DNA from: Bradyrhizobium lablabi | GTDB taxonomy: Bacteria; Pseudomonadota; Alphaproteobacteria; Rhizobiales; Xanthobacteraceae | Direction: 5' to 3' | DNA: 64,000 nt | NCBI RefSeq assembly: GCF_001440475.1 | Contig: NZ_LLYB01000090.1 | Location: forward strand, 334 to 64,333 | In this document: positions 35,594-43,809 of the stretch, one piece after another | How the letters are laid out: the number at the start of each line of letters is the position of its first letter | Numbering within the stretch: position 1 is the stretch's first letter | Program-made: the position numbers and the translations under genes | Notes under the pieces: generated by a model | Seen by the model: only the letters and a program-made list of their open reading frames with translations | Database searches by the model: none | What the model was told of the DNA's origin: nothing

Positions 35594-35750
35594 CCGCGCC
35601 GCCTCAAGCGCACCTCAAGCCTTCGTCAAGCTCCCTCACATCCATTTGTCTCGTGTAACGAAGCTGCTGTGAATTATTTCACAGCGCTTGTTCGCGCTTG
35701 CTGGCATTTTGCCGCCCGAACACGCACCGAACATGCGAAGGGCATCAGCG

Positions 35751-36032
35751 ATGCGCATTCACTCCGGTGATGGCGAGACCAGACCACGTCCGAAGCGCAA
35801 GGGGCTGTTTGTGCGCATCCTCGAGGCATTTCACCGGTCGCGGCGCCGCGAAGCGATCCGGGTGTTGCGCCGCTACCGCCATTTGGCCGCCGGACAGGCG
35901 CAGGTTCGTCCTGCCAAGCCAGCGCCGGAATCCCGCCGGACCGAAAAGAGCAGCCGAAATGCCCACGGAAATAACGCGCCCGTCCACGCCGATCGCAAAA
36001 CGCAGCGGAACGGCGGGACGCAGTTCGCATGA
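35751..36032 (+). CDS. Small basic hypothetical protein
   Basis: A 93-residue frame with AAGGG eight bases before the ATG. The first half (RPRPKRKGLFVRILEAFHRSRRREAIRVL) is an Arg-rich amphipathic helix followed by a low-complexity Arg/Asn/Gly tail. No family is recognised with confidence. It overlaps the next small frame by about 70 bases in a different frame, so one of the two may end or start elsewhere. Confidence 0.5.
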   Translation: MRIHSGDGETRPRPKRKGLFVRILEAFHRSRRREAIRVLRRYRHLAAGQAQVRPAKPAPESRRTEKSSRNAHGNNAPVHADRKTQRNGGTQFA

Positions 36033-36213
36033 CGTGACACCGACGAGCCTCATTGCGCTAGCCGTCACCGCCATTCTAGTGGCGGTTCTCCATGTCGCCG
36101 GAAGCGCCATGCTCGATCGTTCACAGGCGCATGCGCCGATGGCTGCGATGGACGACGAAGCGAAATGCCTGGAGGATACGCCGCCGCCGGCAAGGTCATT
36201 GCCATTTGACTAG
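35959..36213 (+). CDS. Small single-pass membrane protein, hypothetical
   Basis: An 84-residue frame with a Ser/Thr/Arg-rich N-terminus, one clear transmembrane helix (TSLIALAVTAILVAVLHVAG) and a short acidic tail (MDDEAKCLEDTPPPARSLPFD). The helix and the tail look like coding sequence; the ribosome binding site is weak. It overlaps the preceding small gene in another frame. No function can be given. Confidence 0.5.
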   Translation: MPTEITRPSTPIAKRSGTAGRSSHDVTPTSLIALAVTAILVAVLHVAGSAMLDRSQAHAPMAAMDDEAKCLEDTPPPARSLPFD

Positions 36214-36216
36214 CCG

Positions 36217-36424
36217 ATTGTCGTGCGCGGCATGCCGAAGAATGACCAGCGCGGGCTGGTGCAGCCGTTCATCGCCATCATGCAGGTATTGGCTCAGCCT
36301 GCCGGCGCTGTTCGCCGGTTCCCTGCTCGGCATTGTTGCATTCCGGAACATCAACGAGATCGGGTTTCGCCGGACCATACTTGTGCTATTGCTGTTGTCA
36401 GGCGCTTCGCTCGCGTTGGCGTGA
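36217..36424 (+). pseudogene. Frameshifted C-terminal remnant of a TauE/SafE (TSUP) transporter
   Basis: Two adjacent frames together spell the C-terminal part of a sulfite-exporter TauE/SafE family protein. Frame one reads IVVRGMPKNDQRGLVQPFIA, then IMQVL, the conserved RGMP...QRxxxQPF block. After a shift, near 36285, another frame reads WLSLPALFAGSLLGIVAFRN and continues INEIGFRRTILVLLLLSG to a stop at 36424, the family's terminal helix pair. About 20 residues normally between these blocks are missing, as is the whole N-terminal half. It is a decayed gene, not expressed as a transporter. Confidence 0.65.
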
Positions 36425-36487
36425 TCGTGCGATCACGGCCGAAGGCGGCGAAGCCGAACAAATCCTTTAGCATTGGCCGAAAGAATC

Positions 36488-37744
36488 ATGACCGCACTTC
36501 AGCGCAACGTTTCCGCCCCGATCGATCCCGTAAAACTCGACCGCCTCGCCGAAGTTGCGATCAAGGTCGGCTTGCAGTTGCGGCCGGGACAGGACCTGCT
36601 GGTGACCGCGCCTTCGGTCGCGCTGCCGCTGGTGCGCCGGATTGCCGAACATGCCTACAAGGCCGGCGCGGGCATCGTGACGCCGTTCCTGTCGGATGAG
36701 GCGATCACGCTGTCGCGCTATCGCCACGGCCACGACGCGAGCTTCGATCGCGCCGCCAACTGGCTTTATGAGGGCATGGCGAAGGCATTCACCGCCAACA
36801 CCGCGCGCCTGGCCATCGTCGGCGACAATCCGATGCTGCTGTCGGGCGAGGATCCGGTGAAGGTGGCGCGCGCCAGCAAGGCCAATTCGATTGCCTATCA
36901 GCCGGCGCTGGAGAAGATCGTCAATTTCGACACCAACTGGAACATCATCGCCTATCCGAGCCCGTCCTGGGCGAAGCAGGTTTTCCCCGACGTCCCGGAG
37001 GATGTCGCGGTGGCAAAACTGGCGGATGCGATCTTTGCGGCATCCCGCGTCGATCAGGACGGCGCCGTCGCCGCATGGGAAAAGCACAACGCGGTGCTGC
37101 GCGAGCGGACCGAATGGCTGAACGGCCAGCGTTTCCACGCGCTGAAATATTCCGGACCCGGTACCGACCTGACCATTGGTCTTGCGGACGGCCATGAATG
37201 GGAAGGCGGCGCCTCGACCGCCAAGAACGGCATCACTTGCAACGCCAACATCCCGACCGAGGAAGTCTTCACGACGCCGCATTGCCGTCGCGTCAGCGGC
37301 CATGTCGTCTCGTCGAAGCCACTGTCCTACCAGGGTACACTGATCGACAACATCCAGGTGAAGTTCGAGGAAGGCCGCATCGTCGAGGCGAAGGCCTCGC
37401 GCGGCGAGGAGGTGCTGAAGAAGGTGCTCGACACCGACGAGGGCGCGGCGCGGCTCGGCGAGGTGGCGCTGGTGCCGCATTCCTCGCCGATCTCCAAGAG
37501 CGGGCTGCTGTTCTTCAACACGCTGTTCGACGAGAATGCCGCTTCGCACATCGCGCTCGGCCAGTGCTACTCGAAATGCTTTGTGAATGGCGACAAGCTG
37601 ACACCGGAGCAGATCGCGGCCCAGGGCGGCAACAAGAGCCTCATTCACATCGACTGGATGATCGGCACGGCCGAGACCGACATCGACGGCGTCCACGCCG
37701 ACGGACGCCGCGTCCCGGTCATGCGCAAGGGCGAGTGGGCGTGA
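36488..37744 (+). CDS. M29-family aminopeptidase (AmpS/AmpT type)
   Basis: The 418-residue protein matches thermophilic-aminopeptidase family M29: CNANIPTEEVFTTPH with the first metal glutamates (about 258-259), GEVALVP with a further glutamate, and SLIHIDWMIG with the His/Asp metal ligands near the C-terminus. It is a cytoplasmic di-metal exopeptidase. The ATG at 36488 follows GAAAG; a TTG five codons earlier is less likely. Its stop abuts the convergent amidohydrolase stop at 37745. Confidence 0.9.
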   Translation: MTALQRNVSAPIDPVKLDRLAEVAIKVGLQLRPGQDLLVTAPSVALPLVRRIAEHAYKAGAGIVTPFLSDEAITLSRYRHGHDASFDRAANWLYEGMAKAFTANTARLAIVGDNPMLLSGEDPVKVARASKANSIAYQPALEKIVNFDTNWNIIAYPSPSWAKQVFPDVPEDVAVAKLADAIFAASRVDQDGAVAAWEKHNAVLRERTEWLNGQRFHALKYSGPGTDLTIGLADGHEWEGGASTAKNGITCNANIPTEEVFTTPHCRRVSGHVVSSKPLSYQGTLIDNIQVKFEEGRIVEAKASRGEEVLKKVLDTDEGAARLGEVALVPHSSPISKSGLLFFNTLFDENAASHIALGQCYSKCFVNGDKLTPEQIAAQGGNKSLIHIDWMIGTAETDIDGVHADGRRVPVMRKGEWA

Positions 37745-38797
37745 TCAGTCCAGCCTGAGCTTGTAGAAGTCCGTCGCTGTCTTGGAGAACAGCGCGGTCT
37801 TCTCGGCTTCGCTGTATTGCGCGGCCAGCCGCTTGAAGGCGTTGAAGATCACCTGATAGCTGCACTGGCCCTTATCCGGCGGAAAATTGCTCTCGAACAT
37901 GCATCGATCGGGTCCAAAGGCCTCGATGCAGGTTTCGATATAGGGCCGCCATGCGGCCGCGGCTTCCTCGGATGACGGCGGCTTCGGGCGCTGGTGAAAA
38001 TCATAGCCGAGCAGGCACATCGCAAGCCCGCCTAGCTTGACCACGACATTCGGGCATCGCGCGATTTCCTGGATCGAGGCTTTCCATTCCGGAAAGACCT
38101 CCTCGCGCCGTCCGGCAAAACGCCCGATGCCGACCGGACCGCCGCAATGATCGAGCACGATTTTTGTATCGGGGAAGGCGCGGGCGAGATCGGTGAGTTC
38201 GCCGATCTGCGGATGAAACAGCCAGGCGTCGAAGCTCAGGCCAAGTTGCGCGAGGCAGGCAAAGCCTTTGCGGAACGTGTTGTCGAGCAACAGCCCCTGC
38301 GGCCGGGTCGCATACATGCCGGCGACGTTGGGATCGGCATCCCATGCCGACGAGTGCCGGATGCCGCGGAAGCGGCCGTTGCCGGCGGCGATCTCCGCTT
38401 CGAGCACGGCTTTCGCGCCTTCGCCGAGCAGGAGATTGACGTGGCTGACGATGCCGGCGCAGATCGCAGCCTTGCCATAGCCGCCGCTCACCGCCATGGC
38501 AGCTACGCCATTGGCGAACTCGACCTCGCCGACCGGGCGAAACGCTTCGGGCCCCTGCGCGCGGTACATCGAGCGGCAATCAACATAGACAGTTGCGATG
38601 ATGTTATGGCCGGAGGCGATGTCGGCGGCCATCTCCTCGATCATGTAGCGCAGGCCGCCGCGATCCCAGAGATGGTGATGCGGATCGACAATCGGGCGGG
38701 CGGGATCGATGATCTCCTCGGTGTGTTGCGCCAGCCAGCCTTCGCGCGGATCGGCATAGAGCCCGCTTCTGGAGGCGGGTGCAGTGCTTGCGGCCAT
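37745..38797 (-). CDS. Amidohydrolase-2 family metal-dependent hydrolase
   Basis: A 350-residue TIM-barrel protein with IVDPHHHLWD at the metal site, IVLDHCGGPVGIG in the middle and CMFESNFPPDKG at the end of the barrel, the motif set of the 2-pyrone-4,6-dicarboxylate lactonase/amidohydrolase-2 group. AGGAG lies eight bases before the ATG. It is followed on the same strand by an alpha/beta hydrolase about 50 bases upstream, so the two may be co-transcribed. Lactone or amide substrates are possible; none is assigned. Confidence 0.85.
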   Translation of the reverse strand: MAASTAPASRSGLYADPREGWLAQHTEEIIDPARPIVDPHHHLWDRGGLRYMIEEMAADIASGHNIIATVYVDCRSMYRAQGPEAFRPVGEVEFANGVAAMAVSGGYGKAAICAGIVSHVNLLLGEGAKAVLEAEIAAGNGRFRGIRHSSAWDADPNVAGMYATRPQGLLLDNTFRKGFACLAQLGLSFDAWLFHPQIGELTDLARAFPDTKIVLDHCGGPVGIGRFAGRREEVFPEWKASIQEIARCPNVVVKLGGLAMCLLGYDFHQRPKPPSSEEAAAAWRPYIETCIEAFGPDRCMFESNFPPDKGQCSYQVIFNAFKRLAAQYSEAEKTALFSKTATDFYKLRLD

Positions 38798-38849
38798 AAG
38801 TTTCGCTCCTTTGATTTCTTGTTTGTTGGTAGCCGCTGCCGTGAACGCC

Positions 38850-39851
38850 TCAATCCGGCAGGCCGCGGATGAAATCGATGATGGCGGCGCTGACCTCGCC
38901 TGGGCGCTCCTGTTGGGTCCAGTGTCCGCAGCCGGGCAGAATTCGCACGTCGCGCAGCGTCGGAACGAACTGCCTGAGATTGGCGATATGCTGCTCGATG
39001 CCAGGGGGAGCGGCCATCACCATGTCGTGGTCGCCGGCGACAAAGAGCGCGGGGACCTTCACCGTGACGCCGGTAAACGCTGCCATCAGCTCCCAATTAC
39101 GGTCGAGGTTGCGATAATAGTTGAGCGGGCCGCGGAAGCCGGTGCGTTTGAATTCGCCGGCATAGAAATCGATGTCAGCGTCGGTGAGCCACGCAGGCAA
39201 TGTCGGCGGCAATACCGGTTCACGCAGCCAACTACCGTTGCGCGGCACCATGCCGGGCGTGCCTACTTTATCACCGCGGGCGACGGCCGCGCGAAACGCG
39301 GCGGCGCCTTCGCCTGATATACCGTAAAGCGAGCTCAGCACGGTGATCCGCGGATCCCGCTCCATCTCGGCCTCGGCTACGCCGGGCTCCTGGAAATACA
39401 ACTGGTAGAATTGCGCGTCCGCGGTCTGCGGCATCATGCTGGTCGGGCGCGCCGGGCCGCGCGGCCGAAGCGGCATGCTGAGGCTTGCGACGGCGCGGAA
39501 GCGGTCGGGACGAAGCCGCGCCGCCTGCCAGGCGATCTGCGCGCCCCAGTCGTGGCCGACGATAACTGCCGTCGGCGCTTCGAGGGCATCGAGCAGCCCC
39601 ACGAGGTCGCCGATCAGATGGAAGATCGTGTATTGATCGATGGCTTCCGGGCGGTCGCTCTTGCCGTAGCCGCGCATATCAGGCGCAACGGCGTGGAAGC
39701 CCGCTTCCGCCAGCGCGGCGATCTGATGCCGCCAGGAATACCAGGATTCAGGGAAACCGTGGCATAGCAGCACCGGGGGTCCGTTCCCCTGCTCGGTGAT
39801 GTTGAGACGGATGCCATTGCTCTCGACCAGCCGCTGCGAAGGTGCGCTCAA
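38850..39851 (-). CDS. Alpha/beta hydrolase, epoxide hydrolase-like
   Basis: The 333-residue product shows HGFPESWYSWRHQIAALAEAG (oxyanion loop), nucleophile Asp in VIVGHDWGAQIAW, and a C-terminal GCGHWTQQERP histidine, the pattern of soluble epoxide hydrolases and fluoroacetate dehalogenase relatives. A TTG at 39851 with GGGGAGAG upstream is chosen. The open frame runs 19 codons further to an ATG at 39908, but those codons (beginning MDCFAALAMT) come from the palindromic repeat at 39879-39956, so the longer start is an artefact. It lies upstream of, and on the same strand as, the amidohydrolase gene. Confidence 0.88.
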   Translation of the reverse strand: MSAPSQRLVESNGIRLNITEQGNGPPVLLCHGFPESWYSWRHQIAALAEAGFHAVAPDMRGYGKSDRPEAIDQYTIFHLIGDLVGLLDALEAPTAVIVGHDWGAQIAWQAARLRPDRFRAVASLSMPLRPRGPARPTSMMPQTADAQFYQLYFQEPGVAEAEMERDPRITVLSSLYGISGEGAAAFRAAVARGDKVGTPGMVPRNGSWLREPVLPPTLPAWLTDADIDFYAGEFKRTGFRGPLNYYRNLDRNWELMAAFTGVTVKVPALFVAGDHDMVMAAPPGIEQHIANLRQFVPTLRDVRILPGCGHWTQQERPGEVSAAIIDFIRGLPD

Positions 39852-39878
39852 GTTTCTCTCCCCGTGCCTATTGTTGTT

Positions 39879-39956
39879 CGTCATTGCGAGCGCAGCGAAG
39901 CAATCCATCTCTCTGCCTGCTGCACTATGGATTGCTTCGCTTCGCTCGCAATGACG
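39879..39956. repeat. Palindromic intergenic repeat, TCATTGCGAG family, intact copy
   Basis: Perfect terminal inverted repeats: CGTCATTGCGAG at the left and CTCGCAATGACG at the right, with inner arms GCGAAGCAATCCAT and ATGGATTGCTTCGC. About 78 bases long. It can fold into a long hairpin on either strand. Confidence 0.88.
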
Positions 39957-39980
39957 GCCGCAGGCTTTCGCACTTACGTT

Positions 39981-40808
39981 TCACACCCCATCCAGAATAA
40001 TCACCGTCGGCGTGCCCGGCAGCGTCTCGCGCGAAATCTTCAACGTCCGTTCGCTCCGCTGGTCGATCGTGAATTGCTGCCCGATCAGGCGCATGAATTC
40101 GTCGAGCGGGGTGGCGAAGCGGTGCATCGGCAGCACGATCGAGGAGCGCAGCCGCCGCGTGATCTCGGAGACGCCGTCGAGCGACATCGTATAGGTGCCG
40201 TCGATCGGCACCATCACGATGTCGAGCCGGCCGATCGCCGCGAAATGCGTCTCGTCAAGCTTGTGATGCAGATGCCCGAGATGGCCGATGCACAGGCCGG
40301 CTACCTCGAAGATGAAGATCGAGTTGCCGTCCTTGAGCATTGCGCCGGAGCCCTCGCCATAATAGCGGCGAATGTCGGTCGGCACGTTGCGGATATAGAC
40401 ATCGCCGACACGCGTCGAGACATGCGCCGCCTGTCCGTTCTCGCCCCAGCCATGCAGGACATGCGGAATCTTTGGATCGGGAAATAATGTGTAATGCGTC
40501 GAATGCGCGCGGTTCATGGTGACGACGTCGGGTAGCCGTCCGGTCCGGTAGGCGCCGTTGAAGTCGGTTCCGATCCGCACGCCGCCGGGCGTGTCGATGT
40601 AATAGGTGGAATGCCCGACGTAGGTGATCGCGACTTCCTCGGCCTTGGCGGCGGTGCGGCGAAGGCCGACCGGGGTCGCGCGCGGCGGCGCGTTCGCCAT
40701 CGCCAGGCACTCGCTGCGCAGTGGTTGTTGCTGAGCGGCCGCCGGGACGATCAGCGAACCGAGGAGGGCGAGGGCAACGGCAAGTGATCGCAGCATGAGA
40801 TGACCCAT
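39981..40808 (-). CDS. Exported MBL-fold metallohydrolase-like protein
   Basis: A signal peptide (LAVALALLGSLIVPAAAQQ) precedes a metallo-beta-lactamase-fold domain of the UlaG-like group: AITYVGHSTYYIDTPGGVRIGTDF and later CIGHLGHLHHKL and MVPIDGTYTMSLD, each at positions where MBL-fold proteins place metal ligands. The classical HxHxDH motif is not intact: the matching stretch reads NRAHSTHYTLF. Metal binding may thus be reduced or changed. The protein should act in the periplasm. Substrate unknown. An in-frame ATG at 40796 is an equally possible start. Confidence 0.78.
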   Translation of the reverse strand: MGHLMLRSLAVALALLGSLIVPAAAQQQPLRSECLAMANAPPRATPVGLRRTAAKAEEVAITYVGHSTYYIDTPGGVRIGTDFNGAYRTGRLPDVVTMNRAHSTHYTLFPDPKIPHVLHGWGENGQAAHVSTRVGDVYIRNVPTDIRRYYGEGSGAMLKDGNSIFIFEVAGLCIGHLGHLHHKLDETHFAAIGRLDIVMVPIDGTYTMSLDGVSEITRRLRSSIVLPMHRFATPLDEFMRLIGQQFTIDQRSERTLKISRETLPGTPTVIILDGV

Positions 40809-40944
40809 TCTCGCGGCAAAGGCGCGACACTGTATCGTCGAATTTTGCAGCCGTCATGATGACATTGGCGCACAGCTCTGCGCCGGAATTGCTTCATCGG
40901 CAGGCCGCCATGTCCTATGGTGAAACAAAACCAGGGAGGTCGCC

Positions 40945-41883
40945 GTGACCGAAAACGCCCCCGCTGCGCGCGCCCCGTCGTCGAAACGCCTCGAACCGTT
41001 GCGGCAGGTCGATGCTGGCCCGCTCAGCATCGCCTACTACGAGGCGGGTCCCGCCAATGGACCGGCCGTGATGCTGATGCACGGCTTTCCCTACGACATT
41101 CATTCCTATGTCGACGTCGCGCCGCAACTGGCCGCCGAGGGCTGCCGCGTCATCGTTCCCTATGTGCGCGGCTACGGTCCCACCCGGTTTCGCGATGCCA
41201 CGACGCCGCGCTCGGGTGAGCAAGCGGCGATCGGCTCGGACATGATGGCGCTGATGGATGCACTTGGCATCCGCCGCGCGGTGTTCGCGGGCTATGACTG
41301 GGGCGGCCGCGCAGCCTGCGTCGGCGCGGCACTATGGCCGGAGCGTTGCATCGGGCTTGTCAGCGTCAATTCCTATCTGATCCAGGATATCGCCAACGCG
41401 ATGGTACCGATGCGTCCCGAACGCGAGGTGGCGCTGTGGTATCAGTATTACTTCCAGCTTGAGCGCGGCCGCGCCGGGCTTGCCGCCAACCGGCGCGAGA
41501 TCGCGAAAATCCTGTGGGCGCAATGGTCACCTAACTGGGCATTCGACGATGCCTGTTTCGAGCGGACGGCCGTCGCGTACGACAATCCCGATTACGTCGA
41601 TGTCGCGATCCACAGCTATCGCCATCGCTTTGGTCAGGCCGAGGGCGATCCGCAGTATGCCGACATCCAGCGCCGGCTGGCTGCGTTGCCTGTTATCATG
41701 GTGCCATCAATCACGCTCGACGGCGCTGGCGACGGCGTCATTGCGGCCACCGACGGCACGGCCAGCGCGCCGAAATTCACCAGCCGCCGCGACCATCGCG
41801 TGCTCGCGGGCATCGGACACAATCTGCCACAGGAAGCGCCGGAGGATTTTGCGGCGGCAGTGATGGAGTTGATCAAAGTTTAG
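40945..41883 (+). CDS. Alpha/beta hydrolase (second)
   Basis: The 312-residue protein starts at GTG with GGGAGG six bases upstream. It has the lid-fold landmarks HGFPYDIHSYVDVAPQLAAEG, nucleophile Asp in VFAGYDWGGRAAC, and GIGHNLPQEAPEDFA with the catalytic histidine. This is the epoxide hydrolase/haloacetate dehalogenase superfamily, but the halide-binding tryptophan pair of true haloalkane dehalogenases is not evident. It is divergent from the MBL-fold gene and is followed by a Tat-leader remnant. Confidence 0.85.
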   Translation: MTENAPAARAPSSKRLEPLRQVDAGPLSIAYYEAGPANGPAVMLMHGFPYDIHSYVDVAPQLAAEGCRVIVPYVRGYGPTRFRDATTPRSGEQAAIGSDMMALMDALGIRRAVFAGYDWGGRAACVGAALWPERCIGLVSVNSYLIQDIANAMVPMRPEREVALWYQYYFQLERGRAGLAANRREIAKILWAQWSPNWAFDDACFERTAVAYDNPDYVDVAIHSYRHRFGQAEGDPQYADIQRRLAALPVIMVPSITLDGAGDGVIAATDGTASAPKFTSRRDHRVLAGIGHNLPQEAPEDFAAAVMELIKV

Positions 41884-41886
41884 GCG

Positions 41887-41997
41887 ATGTCCGATACTGT
41901 CGACCGTCGCCGCCGTCTGCTTCTCGGTGCAGCCTCGTCGGGAATCGCGGGCAGCGATGCTTGCCCGAAAGTGGGACGCTGCCTATTCTCGCCATAG
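41887..41997 (+). pseudogene. Orphan Tat-signal fragment, probable 5' remnant of an exported protein
   Basis: A 36-codon frame beginning three bases after the hydrolase stop reads MSDTVDRRRRLLLGAASSGI, a typical twin-arginine leader, then runs into AGSDACPKVGRCLFSP and a stop. The leader has no mature protein behind it. It most likely marks a gene whose body was deleted. The next gene starts 25 bases later. Confidence 0.4.
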
Positions 41998-42021
41998 TCC
42001 ACGGACCTCAGGGGGCACGGC

Positions 42022-42696
42022 GTGATCCGCAAGGCAAGTTTGACAGCACTCGTGGCTGTGTCGCTGCTGGGTGCCATCAATGGATTCGCCGTAGCACAGC
42101 CTGTCAGTGGCGGACTTTGCCGGCCCGTTCAGGAACGGACGGCGGAAATCGGATGCTGGATACTGGGACATATTTCCGTCGGACAATTCACCACGCCGGC
42201 GGCCGCCTGGTATCTGCACACGTTTAAAGACCGGGCGAGCGCGGAGGCGAACAAGGGGCCACGCGGGATCGTCATTGAAGCCTTCAGCAAGGTTTGGCTC
42301 TTCACGGCCGAAGAGACGGGATGGAGGGGGCCTGGCGGAGGCGAACTGCACCTTGCGATTGGCCCGCTGCCCGTCGCATCCGCTACCGACTATTCGGCCC
42401 AGTTCATGGAAGCCGTGTTCATACCGGGAATGGCGTCGGCCGCGCATGTGCATAGCGGGCCGGAGGCATTCTATACGCTCGAAGGCGAGACCTGTCTGGA
42501 AACGCCGGCGGGCGTGCAAGTCAGTCAGGGCGGCGGCCCGCCCGTCATCATTCCCGATGGGCCGATGCACCTGACGGCGACCGGAACCGCGCTTCGCCGC
42601 GGCTTCGTTCTCATCTTGCATCGGACCGGACAACCCGCGACGACGCGCATCCACGACTGGGTGCCGAAGCAGCTTTGCAAGGCGCGCTCACCTTAA
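42022..42696 (+). CDS. Exported cupin-domain protein
   Basis: Starts at GTG with AGGGGG seven bases upstream. A signal peptide (SLTALVAVSLLGAINGFAVAQ) is followed by about 200 residues containing a cupin core: AAHVHSGPEAFYTLEGETCLETPAG holds the metal-ligand His-x-His-Gly...Glu motif, and IIPDGPMHLTATG the second one with a histidine. It is probably a periplasmic metal-binding cupin. The reaction is not predictable. It is the last gene before a Bug-type receptor on the same strand. Confidence 0.82.
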   Translation: MIRKASLTALVAVSLLGAINGFAVAQPVSGGLCRPVQERTAEIGCWILGHISVGQFTTPAAAWYLHTFKDRASAEANKGPRGIVIEAFSKVWLFTAEETGWRGPGGGELHLAIGPLPVASATDYSAQFMEAVFIPGMASAAHVHSGPEAFYTLEGETCLETPAGVQVSQGGGPPVIIPDGPMHLTATGTALRRGFVLILHRTGQPATTRIHDWVPKQLCKARSP

Positions 42697-42802
42697 GGAA
42701 AAGCGCAGGTCGACTTTGCCGCATGGCAAGCCGTTCCGAAAACCGTCATCTTCGCCGCGCAAGTCCTCTTCAGAAGGACAAAATTTTACGGGGCGGAATT
42801 CC

Positions 42803-43774
42803 ATGGCAAAGCGTCACGTCTTGCTTGCGATCGTCTTCGCATCCTTCGCTCTTGTCGCACCAGCCCCGGCCGAGGAATTTCCGAACCGTCCGATCACCTG
42901 GGTCGTGCCGTTCGCGCCAGGCGGCATCACCGACACGACATCGCGCATCGTCGCCGAGGAAATGTCGAAAACGCTCGGCCAGTCTGTCGTGATCGACAAT
43001 CGCGGCGGGGCGGGCGGAACGGTCGGCACCGAACAGGTGGCGCGCGCCAAACCCGATGGCTACACGATGATCTATGGCACGCAGGCCACGATGGCGGCTA
43101 ACGTCTCGCTGCGCAAGAACCTGTCCTACGATCCGCTGGCGAGTTTTGTGCCGGTGCACCTGGTCGGAGAAAGCCCGAATCTCTTCGTCGCCTTTGCCGG
43201 CGCGCCGTATAATTCGGTGCCGGAGTTCATCGCCTATGCCAAACAAAATCCGGGCAAGGTGTCCTTCAGTTCGGCGGGTGTCGGCACTGCGACGCATCTG
43301 GTCGCCGAACTGTTCAAGACGGTTGCCGGCATCGAGATGCTGCATGTGCCCTACAAGGGCAGCGCACCGGCCTTGAACGATCTGATCGCAGGGCGCATCG
43401 ATGTGATGTTCGATTACCCGGTTTCCGTCGGCCCGCATGTTGAGGCCGGCAAGTTGAAGGTGCTGGCGACGACCGCACCGGAACGCCTGCGTGCATCCCC
43501 GAACGTGCCAACGATGGTCGAGCTCGGCATGAAGGAGATGACGACCCAGAGCTGGTCGGGCCTCATGGTGCCGGCGGGAACGCCCGCGCCCATCGTCGAC
43601 CGGCTGGCGGAAGCCGCGCATGCGGCGCTGACATCCGAGCGCGTGCGCACGCATTTCGAAAAATTCGGTACCCGCCCGATGATGCTGCAGAAGGCCGAGA
43701 TGATCCCGTTCATCGAGAAGGAGATCAAGCGCTGGGGTGACGTAATCGAGCGGGCCGGGCTGGAGAAGCAGTAG
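42803..43774 (+). CDS. Bug-family (TctC-like) periplasmic solute receptor
   Basis: The 323-residue receptor has a signal peptide (MAKRHVLLAIVFASFALVAP) and the Bug signature set: FPNRPITWVVPFAPGGITDT, VIDNRGGAGGTVGTEQVARA, KPDGYTMIYGT, and HVPYKGSAPALNDLIAGRIDVMF. It would capture a carboxylated solute in the periplasm. No TctA/TctB membrane genes are near, so it is an orphan receptor. The ATG at 42803 follows GGGGCGGA. It converges on a LysR gene. Confidence 0.9.
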   Translation: MAKRHVLLAIVFASFALVAPAPAEEFPNRPITWVVPFAPGGITDTTSRIVAEEMSKTLGQSVVIDNRGGAGGTVGTEQVARAKPDGYTMIYGTQATMAANVSLRKNLSYDPLASFVPVHLVGESPNLFVAFAGAPYNSVPEFIAYAKQNPGKVSFSSAGVGTATHLVAELFKTVAGIEMLHVPYKGSAPALNDLIAGRIDVMFDYPVSVGPHVEAGKLKVLATTAPERLRASPNVPTMVELGMKEMTTQSWSGLMVPAGTPAPIVDRLAEAAHAALTSERVRTHFEKFGTRPMMLQKAEMIPFIEKEIKRWGDVIERAGLEKQ

Positions 43775-43809
43775 GTTCCGTGCGGTCCGAGTAGCGGTTG
43801 GTCACACTG

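Noticed and set aside
38850..39908. The longer 352-codon version of the epoxide-hydrolase-like gene
   Set aside because: The extra N-terminal codons are translated repeat sequence; the TTG at 39851 has a proper ribosome binding site and begins where similarity to the family begins.
39879..39956. Palindromic repeat as a tRNA or structured RNA gene
   Set aside because: It recurs elsewhere with decayed arms, has no cloverleaf features or CCA end, and sits only between genes.
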